In this document: piece after piece, positions 34,501 to 44,500 of the stretch
Position numbering within the stretch: position 1 is the first letter of the stretch
Layout: every line of letters starts with the position of its first letter
Assembly (NCBI RefSeq): GCF_011397635.1
Contig: NC_064754.1
Coordinates: 30,546,543 to 30,610,542, forward strand
Direction: 5' to 3'
DNA: 64,000 nucleotides
Source: Epinephelus fuscoguttatus
Lineage: Eukaryota > Chordata > Actinopteri > Perciformes > Serranidae
Notes under the pieces: generated by a model
Seen by the model: only the letters and a program-made list of their open reading frames with translations
Database searches by the model: none
What the model was told of the DNA's origin: nothing
Position numbers and translations under genes: made by a program

Positions 34501-36413
34501 CCGGTGCATCCCTCCGCGCAAGATGTACTGACCCCCTACAAGCGCCAAGATATCCATCATGTTGTCTCAATATGAAAATGATAGAGAAAGGGCATAACTC
34601 CCAAATCGTCGGAATATTCTTTTCACATAATAATGCGGACTCAGCAGATGACTTGTTAACTGTTTATTCCTCCTTACACCGAACGCACACGGCTGCTTCT
34701 CATTGTTTCCAGTAGCACAACAACGGTTACTCCATTACCCAGAATAACTTGAGGCTCACACTACTACGGTAGCCTTAGTAGCTCAAAATACACAACAGAT
34801 TAGATTAGATCAGAACAGAAACACGACAGGAGAATTTACTGAGTAATTTTGCTGTTTCCACTAATTACATGGACTGACCTAACGTTGCAGTCGGAATTTT
34901 ACGACACCAGGCTGTGGGTGTCATACCGCTTCGACCAAAGGGGCGCTATAATCAACGAAAACGAAAAGTTCCGCACAGCTGCTTTAACATAGAAACATGG
35001 GACTCTTCTGGGTGTATACAGTCATAGGTTCATGTTATGGCTACCTATTGTACTTATTTCAACTTCTTGTCTGAGAAAAGTGTTTTGTCCCAATGTGTGT
35101 CAGTCTCCACTGCCATGGAGAAAAAGCCAGTCAAAGACAGGAATCAATGCAAATAGCAATACCTGCAAATTCAAGTTGAATTCTGAATTAATCCAAAACT
35201 GGCCAAAAATTATAAAGTGAACTGATCTTAGCTGCAGCTTGTTTTTTTGACTTGAGTTTCTACATGCCATTAGCAGTGAGTGTCGATGTTTTTAGCTAGG
35301 TTATTGGATATTTCTTGCCAAAATGCACATTGGGAGTTGTAATTAATTCATATCAACAGGCTTTTAGCTTCAAATTGTTTTAATATCTTTTGTACTAAAG
35401 ATGAAAAACGTCACAAGGTCAAGGAAAACTCTTAAGAAGAATTCGTACTGACACTAGGCTATGTAGATATGTGATGGTAGATGTTATTGATGTGGTCTGC
35501 AGAGGTGAAACTACAATGCTTTGAAGATGGGCTACCAAAAGTGCATCTTAGATACTTAGCCCTGTGTGTGCTTTATGTGTTGTTCCATGCAGACTATAGA
35601 ATATGGACAACATGGTGAAAAATATTACTTCATTGGCAAGGTGCTTAATAAGCAACAGCCAAAGGATGCACTGCTTTAAATGTTGCCGTGAGGCATTGTG
35701 GGACACCATTATCTCCTTTCTTTTCATAAAGGACAGTCCAGTGTACCTTACGGTAAAAGATACAAGGAAGGAGGAATTGAAGCACCTCTCGCTAGCATTT
35801 AGAGAATTCAACACGCTGTTAGTATGGCTGCCACTTAGATATTTCAAGGTCATTTTACTCAGTTAGGGCTTAAAAAGACGATTCAACGGCAGCCATAGTC
35901 TGTAGACACCCACACAGTACCTGACAAGAGGTCTAATCAACTGTAATAATTAAAATCACCTTTGTGGGTTTGCTATGAGTGTAAAGGGAGCTATCAAGTG
36001 GTTGGAAAAAATTATACGTCAAACCCTGAGTTTCATGCATGTCTGCTTTGTATCAGTCAGTTGTACAGTCATCTCTCATTTCTTGAAACTGGAATCATCA
36101 TGATCTAATATTTGTTAAACACCTGTAACGTGTATGTCTGGGTGTGTGTGTTCCTTGCCCGGTCAGCTCTCCGAAGTGGAACATACCACGGCAGCCACGG
36201 GAGTGTCCGCCCTGGCATCGCCTTTAGAGGTCACGTCTACCAACCTACTGAGATGGCTCTGGTCATGAACGGTGGAACAGTAAGTATGGTAGAAACTCAT
36301 TTACCAGCCAACCAGCCAACCACAGGAGTACTGCACTTTTTCACTACTTGTTTGTGTCTCCCTTGTAGATGCCCACGGCCCCAGTTAACTACACTGGAAG
36401 ACGGTTGTGGTAA
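28556..36413 (+). CDS. gprc5b: GPRC5B-type orphan class C receptor
   Basis: Three coding exons give 420 residues: 28556-29660, 36167-36279 and 36369-36413, with donors at 29661 and 36280 and acceptors ending at 36166 and 36368. A signal peptide (about 1-19) and short ectodomain precede seven hydrophobic segments near 45-71, 86-107, 119-138, 152-177, 190-215, 243-268 and 294-320. The tail ends with YQPTEMALVMNGGT, then PTAPVNYTGRRLW, matching the conserved end of GPRC5B. The short N-terminus without a ligand-binding module is usual for the retinoic-acid-induced GPRC5 group, which acts at plasma membrane and vesicles; no ligand is assigned. The ATG follows directly on an acceptor (CTAAG/ATG). 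Exon 1 stays open past its donor for a few codons, so the intronless reading ending at 29674 is not the true end. Adjacency to knop1 agrees with human GPRC5B. The 6.5-kb intron 1 is full of repeats. Confidence 0.93.
29661..30430. other. gprc5b intron, no distinct feature
   Basis: AT-rich intron. A GAGCTGAATTCACAAAG phrase at 30130-30146 resembles the edge of the element at 16738-17793, suggesting a small relic. Confidence 0.35.
30435..30910 (-). repeat. Interspersed repeat with GAATA-type tail
   Basis: It starts with GAATAGAATAGAATAGAAAT followed by TTATTGTCATTG, a common teleost retroelement 3' end read on the opposite strand. The remaining 400 bp (TGTAAATGTCTGTGAGTGAG onward) look like its untranslated part. 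Family not named. Confidence 0.5.
31523..32175 (+). repeat. GGATA-type pentanucleotide array, about 650 bp
   Basis: The array is built of five-base words, chiefly GGATA with variants GGACA, GGAAC, GGAAT, AGATA and AAATA. Higher-order motifs recur, such as GGATAGGACAGGATAGGAAC and GGAATGGAATGGAACGGAAC. All words keep the five-base register, so both strands carry long open frames (SYPIL-type on the minus strand) that are artefacts. It lies in intron 1 of gprc5b. Confidence 0.97.
32176..32888. other. gprc5b intron, no distinct feature
   Basis: AT-rich intron sequence with no recognised exon. Confidence 0.35.
32889..33159. mobile_element. Short TTAA-flanked MITE (family A)
   Basis: The element is bounded by TTAA at both ends. 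Its termini are inverted: TTAAAGGGGCCAGTGTGT at the left, ACACACTAGACCTTTAA at the right. The interior has the phrases TTGTTTCTACAGTAGCCCAG and AACCAAACACTGGCTCTAAA, typical of a widespread teleost family. Relatives lie at 39952-40612 and 56273-57106. It has no coding capacity. Kolobok-like or piggyBac-like mobilisation would fit the TTAA target. Confidence 0.75.
33511..33657 (+). CDS. Small unassigned frame in the same element
   Basis: ATG at 33511 opens 48 codons reading MADNEGASSKIICDCDHEHK, then a GSCPQFIRNSEPHQNIYEQ segment, up to TAA. The Cys/His content (CDCDHEH) hints at a metal site. A donor-like CAG/GTCTTA at 33637 could make it a first exon. I do not recognise the product. It may be the start of a spliced element-borne gene continuing to 34057. 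Confidence 0.2.
34057..34419 (+). CDS. P2X7 C-terminal-domain-like open frame inside a mobile element
   Basis: The ATG-started frame codes for about 120 residues. The acidic N-terminus contains DPEPYLFEPEYTDEELHVLD, a style I associate with the free-standing P2X7-domain proteins that are numerous in fish. Near residues 85-110, CITRSENFAAI then a FFHVPKMNWKKRP segment aligns with the CIT..F..(leucine helix) part of the P2X7 ballast domain. The zinc-knuckle part (WCxCxxC) and the C-terminal LPSC..IR..FP part are not in this frame. A donor-like GAGTGAGTAATA at 34409-34420 could end an exon near 34411. The flanking inverted repeats suggest that it is carried by a mobile element. Whether it is expressed is unknown. 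An alternative reading is an unrelated transposon accessory protein. Confidence 0.45.
   Translation: MDDFERDFEEFIVADTDPEPYLFEPEYTDEELHVLDAERARGEAESSAPILLHRMGLGATIVGEIYHQEENRRRECITRSENFAAITHPGVTETFFHVPKMNWKKRPGLQELMDSFQSSE
34988..36160. other. gprc5b intron remainder
   Basis: The segment at 35680-35860 (GAGGCATTGTGGGACACCAT onward) resembles a common interspersed repeat; its open frames on both strands have no motif. Nothing else was recognised. Confidence 0.35.
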
Positions 36414-38640
36414 AATGGGACGAGACTTGAAGAGGATACACTGGTGTGTACTCGTAGAATTTCCCGTTGCCTAAGAAAAAGAAGAAGATATTAAAAGCGT
36501 CACATATCACACAGAATGGAGTTGATGGGGGCTTAAAAAAAAGTTTAATGTGTTTTATGTTTCTGCACACATGTATGAATTTTACATTTTAAGAACCAAT
36601 CCTAACACTGTAGTATTTATGCTTAAGTTTTCTGGATTGCCTCTTTATCAGCAGACTGGACATGAAATCACAGGAGAGGGAAGAGAAAGTGACGCAGCTT
36701 CCACAGTTCAGGAGATTTTGTCATAAAGCCAGGGTATTTATGGTGCATTATTTTGATAGACAGCACAGATAGTCTTAACTGTAATATGTATATATATATA
36801 TATATACACTGACAAGGAATGTATAAGGAGGGTTAATGTTATTATAGCGTATATAAAGTCAATATCAAAGACTAGTGTTCAACGTGGTATTACACGAGAG
36901 AGTGAAGATTAAAGGACGACATGAATGAAGTGAAGTAAACGTTTTGTGTAAGCAGCTCTAAATCGATGCTGTTACTGATGCCAGTTCATCAAACTACGCT
37001 TTCCTTCTTTTTCTATCAGGTGTTAAGCCCCAACAAAAAGGACAAAAAAAAAAGCTTTAGATCGTTAATGTAAATTACCTGCATACACCCACATAGCTTG
37101 CTTGGCCTCTGTGTTACATGCTGGAAAGACCCAAAGGACTCATAGTGTTTTTCTCTCCATATCTCCATCCTATTATCAGTGCTACTGGACAGTTTGGCAC
37201 ATTTCACTGCGTGAATTGACAATTGTCATGCATTTAACAAAGCCTCTGCAGAGTTCTGAAGGATCAGCTGATGATTCAGAAAGAAGAAGCTTAAATGAGT
37301 CGACAGCTCATGGATGAGTAGTTTTTAATAAGCATATCATAAAAAGCCATTTAATACTGTAATGCCTATAATGCAGTATATAAGGTTTACTGTTGGAGGT
37401 TGTGATTTTGCACTTTATCATGTCTGGGCATTGTGATATTTGAGATGCATGTAAAAGCGCAGTTTAAAGGTAATGTATTTTGTCAAAATTTAATTGTACT
37501 TTGAGTGTTTTCTAGAATTTTGATATACACATAGAGGAGAAATACCAGTTTTAGTGTTGAGTTCATTCTCATCTGAAGTGCTCAGAAAATATAAACATCT
37601 ACAATTCCATGAAAACTGGGGAAACTTGATCTGCAGAGGAAGACCATGTGGTACAATGGAAAGCTCTGGAACAGCTACAAAATGGACCTTGAGGTTGGAC
37701 TTTGTTCTCAGTCCGTTTTGGTGCATTTTCACTCATGTTTCCCAAAAGTTACTTTGGATCTCATAAGGCTCCTAATCATTATATATACACTTTATTTGAG
37801 ATGTATGGCAACATCTCATTATATTGTTGTGTTGAAGATCCCTTTACATTTTAAATTCCCATCGAATATAGAGAAACATTTAGTCATGCATCACTGTGAA
37901 TTAACCTGGAACAGATTCAAACGCATGTATACTGTTTTTTATTAGTGACGCAGCAAAGTTTGGCTCCAAAGCGAGACAGATTTCTAGTCAGCAGCTGCTG
38001 GCAATTGAACTCTGAGGCAGCTTCCTACTTGACTGGAGGGATGCGGTTTTCATCTCCCGAGCAACACTGGCTTCATTCCAGGACATTTTATCCAGTTAAA
38101 ACACAACTCAAAGAACAGTCACCATGTTCATGCCGGGACCATTTCCTCTTGCTGTGAGACTCAACTATATAATTTGCTTTTGTGTACAAGTGTATGCTCA
38201 GATATTGTACAGTGAAAATATTACCATCACGGGATTTTTATGTATCAATGCTATATAACTGAGTTTTAATCATGTAAATAACCCAAATGTGAAAATGGTA
38301 CTTTCCTTTTAAGATGCTCTTATGATGATAGCACTGTCACTGTTTAATGGCAGCGTAACATGAATGTCTGTAATGTGATTCGCACAAAGTGGCTAATACA
38401 TTGGTGCATATTTTCTGTTAAGTACTGTCTGGTCATTGAACTGTTCTTTCTTCGGGCTCCTGTCCTTATGGTACACTAATGGACCTAATGGATCCACTGT
38501 ACTGTAGGCATCGGTCACTTCAGAGAGATGCAGCAACACAGTGAACACCACATCGATAGCACATGTCACTTATAGAAAAAGCTGCAAGTAAATAAAACAC
38601 AAGCACATTTTGAAAAGCAAGGTTTCCAGAGGACGCTAAA
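36414..38640 (+). other. Probable gprc5b 3' UTR and flank
   Basis: This is AT-rich sequence after the stop without exons. An AATAAA at 38591-38596 is one possible poly(A) signal. A TA run lies at 36788-36806. The UTR end is not determined. Confidence 0.4.
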
Positions 38641-39009
38641 AACTGATGCCCATGTAATCACAACTCCTAAAAGCATATCTATAAAACATTAGAAAATTAA
38701 TTTTTGGTATTTCTCTTATCACACACAGTATGGAATTGTTTCTACACGTCATATTTCGTTATTTTCGTTAACAAAATTGCTGCATCATTTATACCAAGTA
38801 TATGGAGTTTGGCTGGTTTATGAGCCAAGTGGAGACGTGCACGATGTCTCTCCTCCATGCAGTGTGTTGAATCATGAGCCAATTCACCTCATAGCTCTAT
38901 CCATCAAAAATAGCTATGGAGCAGCTGTTCCAAAATTCCTCGCTGCATGTGGGAGTGTTTTAAAAGTAACCTGTGCTATATTCAAGTCATTGCATCTCAA
39001 ATTCGTAGG

Positions 39010-39620
39010 GCTGTGAGAGGCTGTAAATGGAAGTTTGGTATGCAGCTGGCTCAGACTCCAGGTAGAACACTGGGTGCCGAGAGGCTGTAGGTGACAGCTG
39101 ATGCAACTAGCTGTCATGGGCTGAAGTCGGATGCTGGGGTTGCAGATGGCTGTCAGAGGTAGTGGGCAGAAGCAGGAACACCAGCTGGCTCCTGGAAGCT
39201 GTGGTCAAAAGATGGGGATGTAGCTGGCACAGACATCTTAGGTGGCGGGTGGTATTATTATCATATCTCGAAGTAGCATGTGGAGGCTGAGCTTGAAAAT
39301 GAACACTACTCACCTCTATGAGAACGCTGTGGTTGCTGCTTGCTGGCAAAGGCTGTGCGTGCATGGCTGTAAATAGGAGACCATGAAAGCTGGATCTGCA
39401 CTGGCTGGCTACGAGAAGCTGCTGGAACTGGCGGTAGTTGCAGGTAAAAGCTGGTGCCAGTGTCTGTTATAGAGGCTTATGCACCTAGCTGTCAAAGGGT
39501 AAAGTAAGAAGCCAAAATTGCAGCTGGCTTCTGTTAAGCTGCAGACAGACACTGGCCTTGGCACTGGCCTTTCAACTTGTGAGGCTAAAGGTGAGGCCGA
39601 GGCTGGGGCTTAGACTAATT
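39010..39620. repeat. Degenerate minisatellite with AGCTGGC/GGCTGT core
   Basis: Recurring words GCAGCTGGCT, AGCTGTCA, GGCTGTAA and AAGCTGG appear about every 40-50 bases over 600 bp with heavy divergence. Composition is richer in G+C than the flanks. The open frames across it on both strands carry no recognised domain. Confidence 0.5.
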
Positions 39621-39951
39621 CCCAAAGTATTCGGGCAAAATATAAAGGCAGAGCATGTTTACACAAACTAGTTTGGTTGTCCAAATTAAGAGAGAGAAGT
39701 TCAAACCCTGCTACTTTCTTATCACCACACACCTGGGGAATCGCTGCATAAACTGGTTGTGACCATCAGATTTAAAAAATTACAAAAATATCTAGCAGAA
39801 AATTGTAGGTGTAAGAGGGGGGTGTAAAATGCTATTTGACCATCTGAAAAACACTTTGACAACTGATGCCTCAACACTGCAGCTTTCTTACTGCAAGAAG
39901 CTCCAGGTAAAAGTGATATAAGCTGCTGGTTTATACAGTAATTCACTTTAC

Positions 39952-40612
39952 TTAAAGGAGCAGATTTTGGAGGATTCAGTAGCATCTAGTGGTAAGAACA
40001 GCAGATTAGAGCCTGCTGAATCTCCTCCTGTTTAGAAAGGTTTTTAGCAGGAGCTGAATTATCCGCAGTGGTCTCTGCTTCTCCAAAACAAACAGATCAA
40101 GTGATTTAAACTGGTACATACACTGAAGAAAGCAGTTGCACATTACAAATAAGTGTTTGTCCATCATTGTTAGGCCTGTCTGTGACAAGCACTCGCTGCT
40201 GTGTGCTCACCTTTTTTTCTGATCCAGACATTCAGGAGGTTTTTACAAAGGGAGTTTTTCCCTCTTCAAAACAAACTGACCCAGAGAGGCAGTAAACATT
40301 AAAAAAAATCAGTGTCTTAACGATGCTGCTCGTCTCGGAGGGGCTGCTAACTACAGTGGCTGGTGTGAAAACACAAATGGCCCATATATAAAGGCACTGT
40401 GTTTGGTTTTTCCGTTCTAAGCTAATGTAGAAACATGTTGGATTCTATGAACAAGGTGCCATGTCCTGTGTAGATTGTGACGCCCCAAGGTAAAGAAAAT
40501 AGAACAATTCTTAAATTCAGGTGATAGTTCACTAAAGAAAACATACTTATTATATCATATTCCATCTCTGCCAATATAATAATAATATGTATCATACACA
40601 CTGGACCTTTAA
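39952..40612. mobile_element. TTAA-flanked MITE (family A), longer variant
   Basis: The left edge is TTAAAGGAGCAGATTTTGG with GTAGCATCTAGTGG just inside. The right edge is ACACACTGGACCTTTAA. The internal GGCTGCTAACTAC..GGCTGGTGTG segment and the GTTTGGTTTTTCCGTTCTAAGC segment resemble family members elsewhere. No frame. Confidence 0.65.
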
Positions 40613-41000
40613 ACCATGGTTTAAGTGTTGTTCGTTTAAAAATTTCATCCAATTCATTATGTTGTTTTCAGTTAGTTAGTTAATATATTTATTTGTAGTT
40701 ATATTTATTTTTATTTGCACATGTTTTCTTATTACCATTAATAATATTTGAAACTGTGCTCCTTCACTGCATGTGTTTTGTGAATACATTTAGTTCAATG
40801 AAAAAAGGAAAAAACCTAACATTAGCTTTATCTTAGCAAGTGTTTCCCAGCTGAAATACAGCTATGAGTGACCCATTATAAATTATAAAACAGTGTTAAT
40901 AGTTAAAAACAACAAACGAAAACCAAAATAAAATATATATATATTATAAAACCACTGTAATACTTGTTGAGCTTCAGCATTAGCCTACTTCAGTACAACT
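40613..41000. other. Unassigned AT-rich DNA upstream of knop1
   Basis: Nothing recognised besides AT-rich tracts. Confidence 0.4.
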
Positions 41001-41019
41001 CCAGAATGTGTTCACATAC

Positions 41020-41140
41020 GGACATGCGCGCGCTCGTTACCACGGACGCCTGTCTGTTGCTAACAGGAAAGAGGGGAAATTACTTCCGGGTAACGAGAGT
41101 AAACGGGTATCCACGTGAATTATCAAAGCCTACAAAGTAA
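41020..41140 (+). promoter_or_regulatory. knop1: knop1 promoter and first noncoding exon
   Basis: A locally CpG-rich patch with ATGCGCGCGCTCG is followed by TTACTTCCGGG (ETS-type site, 41081-41091). A donor, CCTACAAA/GTAAGT, follows at 41136. ATGs at 41006 and 41024 share one frame that does not join the next exon in phase, so this exon is probably untranslated. Confidence 0.5.
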
Positions 41141-41518
41141 GTAAACTACTGAGCTTATTAAGTTTTGATAATACGTGGTGTAGTTATGATAAAATAATCT
41201 CATTATCTGGCTGACTGAATAGTTTGTATCTTTATCGGTTGAAGCTTTTAGCTGCTGTTCAACGTTAGCTGCTGTTAGCTTGCTAAGTAGCATGCTTTAC
41301 CCAGAGTGCTATTAATACACTTGGTCATCTTATCCTGCCTAGAAAGTGTTTATTTTGCCGTGTTATCACTCTTGAGTTGTTACATTTTTACTTGCCCGAA
41401 CTCAGAGTGTCTTCACTCTAGTGTATTTGTCATGTACGTGTTACTTTACATATAAACAGTTGGTCTGACAGCATGTTCATCTGCACCAGCAGCACTCACT
41501 GTTCTTTTTGTGTTTCAG

Positions 41519-44500
41519 ACGGACTCCGATGAGGACGTGATCTTTGTCTTTGAAAAGTGTGTACGTAAACCCAGTGAGATTACCATTGACCAGGTACTGA
41601 TTTGCAGCGTCAGATATCCAACACTGAGTCAGAATAATTTGTGCCTGGACCTGTTAACACATGCAAACAGTATAACCTATATGCTTGCAGTGCATGCATA
41701 TAGGTTATACTGTGACATATACATCATGGGACACAAAAGTAGCACGTATTAACCTTTAATAGTCCACCCTGAATGATTAAATCAGTAAATCCTACAGCAG
41801 TGTTTCTCATGTGCGGAGTTTGAATTGGCTGACACATGCAAACTGATGCATACACACATGAAAACAAGTGTGCTGATAGATAAAAGAATAATTGTTTTGG
41901 TGCATTTTATCATTCTAAACATTTAAATACAGCTATGCTCTGTTCCCTGCAGGCGAAGCGACTGGCCCTGCAAAGAGACATTGATCAGCAATCCCAGCCC
42001 AGGCAGCTAGCCACACCTTTGGTTAGTGTTTATTGCTCTGTTAGTCACACTTGCACATACACATAGTGCCTATGAGCCTGGTTTTGCAATTACACCTATT
42101 ATCAAAAAGTCCTTCCTTTTAGTAATTGCATTTCTCTCACCAGACAAGCCGGAGGTCTGTTGCTGTGGAGAGGCCAGTGGAAAGGATGAAAATGAAGATG
42201 GTAGAAGAGAAGAGTGAGGAGAATTGTGTAAAGAAGGAGAAGAAAAATACAAAAGGACAAGCCTCGCTGCCTGACAGGAAAAACGTACCTGTTGATGGCG
42301 GGAGCCGTGCAGAGGTGAAAAAAGTAAAGAGAAAGGGTAAAACGGGTGATGTTATTGTTATAGATACAGATACAGAGGAGGAGTCTTTGGATGGAGGAGG
42401 GGAAAAGGAAGAGAAGAAGAAAAAGAAGAAGAGGAAAATTGTCCCTGAATCTCTGAATGATGTTGACGGTTCTGATGTGAAGAATGAAAATGATAAAGAT
42501 GTCAGCAAAAAGAAGAAGAAAAAGAAAAAGCAGCTGGCCAATGGTGAGAATTCAGTTAAAGAAGAAGAAGAAGAGGAGAAGAAACATAAGGAGACAAATG
42601 TAAAAAATAAATCTGTACAAATTAAACCAGCAAAGATAAAGATGAAGAAACAGGAGGAGGAGGAGGAACAGCAAGATGGAAAGGATAAATTGCCAAAGAA
42701 AGCCAAGAAGGGAAAAGACGTTTCAAATGTCAGCACTAAACTAAAGGAACAAGTTAAAGAAAAGAAGACAAAGAAAACAATAGATGGGGAAACCCCGGAT
42801 GCTAAGGTGGGAATAAATGTAACAAAAAAGAAAAATAAATCTAAAATGAAAGTGTCTGAGAATGGAGTGAAGTTAGAAACACCTCACCAGGGTGAGGCTG
42901 AAAAAGTAAAAGTGAAAAAGAAGAAGAAAAAGGAAGCCAATACGAAAGAAGATGGAAATGAATTAGGAACGCCTCAGATCAAAGGTAACGACAAACAGAG
43001 CAAAGAAGTGAAGAAAAATGACAAGAAGAAACAGAAATCCACAAAGAGTGAGATAATTATCATTGATGAAGAAGAGAAGGCGGAGCAAAAGAAAAAAGGA
43101 AAAAAGGAAAAGGTTAGAAAAGCCTCTGTGGAGGTCAGCGAGGTAGAAGAGACGGAGCCAAAGAAGAAGAAAAGGAAAAAGGAAATCTCAAAGGGAGAGA
43201 AGGAAGAACCAGTAGTGCTCAAATATGAAGAAATTAGTAGAGTAGACAAGACAGAGCCAGAGAAGAAGAAAAGGAAAAAGGAAATCTCAAAGGGAGAGAA
43301 GGAAGAACCAGTAGTGCTCAAATATGAAGAAATTAGTAGAGTAGACAAGACAGAGCCAGAGAAGAAGAAAAGGAAAAAGGAAATCTCAAAGGTAGCGGAG
43401 GAAGAACCAGTAGCACTGGTTAGCAAGGTAGAAGAGACAGAGCCAGAGAAGAAGAAAAGAAAAAAGGGGAACTCAAAGGGAGAGGAGGAAGAACCATTAC
43501 AACTCAAATGTGAAGAGGTCGAGAAGCAGAGCAGTGAAACCTTTGTCACGGCAGCTGGAGACACGACAGGCAAGAAAAGCAAAAAGAAGAAAAGCTCCAT
43601 TAAGGTGGAGACACAGGTGGAGAGTTCTGAAACTGGTGCAAAGAAGAAGAAGAAGATCAAAGAAGAGGTGGAAGACCATGAAGAGCATGTGAGTGTGTGT
43701 ATTATCAGAGGCGACTGGCACTGTGCTCAGATGTTGTCTTTTAGTTTTTACATCGGGAGTGAACCTGGTTTGTGTTTTATGGTGTTTTAGGAGTTCACCA
43801 ACGTGGATGTGGTTTTCCTGTCGGAGAAAACTGGAAATGCTGATGAGGTCACCATCAATCAGGTAAACAGGGCTCTCATTATTACTGTGTTAATGTGATG
43901 TTTCCTGCTGTGCATAAATGCCAGACATGTCAGAAAATGAGAGCACTGATGCCACTGTTATGTCTGTATCGTAAATATGAAGCCACTTTGACCAGATGGT
44001 TAGCTTAACTTAACATAAAGACTGGAAACAGGGGGAAACAGCTAAACAGCTAAACTGGCTCTTGTCTCCTGGGTGTAGTTTCATATTTAATGAACAGACA
44101 TGGAAGTGGTGCTGATCTTCTCATGTAACTCTCAGCAAAAAAATGTTGGTCTGTTTCTTTAATGACACAGTTGTCTGTATTTTCATTGAACTTTTTTCCC
44201 CAAATAAATCTGTTCAACACAGTTAAGCTTAATGAACTGTTTTGGTATGTCACAGGAAAGAAGACAGGCTTTACAAATGGAGATTGACAAGGCCTCTCAA
44301 CCTCAAAAACCAGCCAAACCTACGGTCAGTGTTAGTGCCTTTCTGTAAATAAAATAAAACTATTAAGATTCATTTTGACTGTTTTAGCACAACACTTTCA
44401 CAAGATTGAAGGACTTGGAAGAGAGAAAAGGCTAAATTGATGCAGCTGGGATTTTCTAATTTTTAGTCATAATAGTTGATAAAGCTAAAAAAAAAAAAAA

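Larger units (their letters stand above)
33156..34987 (+). mobile_element. TTAA-flanked inverted-repeat element carrying a P2X7-like frame
   Basis: Both ends carry TTAA followed by a 20-base inverted repeat: AGCAGCTGTGTGGAACTTTT at the left; the complement of AAAAGTTCCGCACAGCTGCT at the right. The left TTAA is the right TTAA of the preceding MITE. Inside, a second inverted pair lies at about 33797-33975 and 34505-34635, with segments such as TTGGGAGGTATGCCCTTTCT opposite AGAAAGGGCATAACTCCCAA. A direct pair (TTTCCACTAATTAC..GGACTGACCTAA) lies at 33685 and 34853. The interior holds the P2X7-like open frame at 34057-34419 and a small open frame at 33511-33657. No transposase was seen, so it is nonautonomous or has captured host sequence. 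Confidence 0.65.

Noticed and set aside
35548-35866. Overlapping frames on both strands
   Set aside because: The segment resembles an interspersed repeat in the gprc5b intron and lacks any domain.
42137-43660. Long minus-strand frames opposite knop1 rich in Phe and Ser
   Set aside because: They mirror AAG/GAA codons of the lysine-rich exon; no start context or motif.
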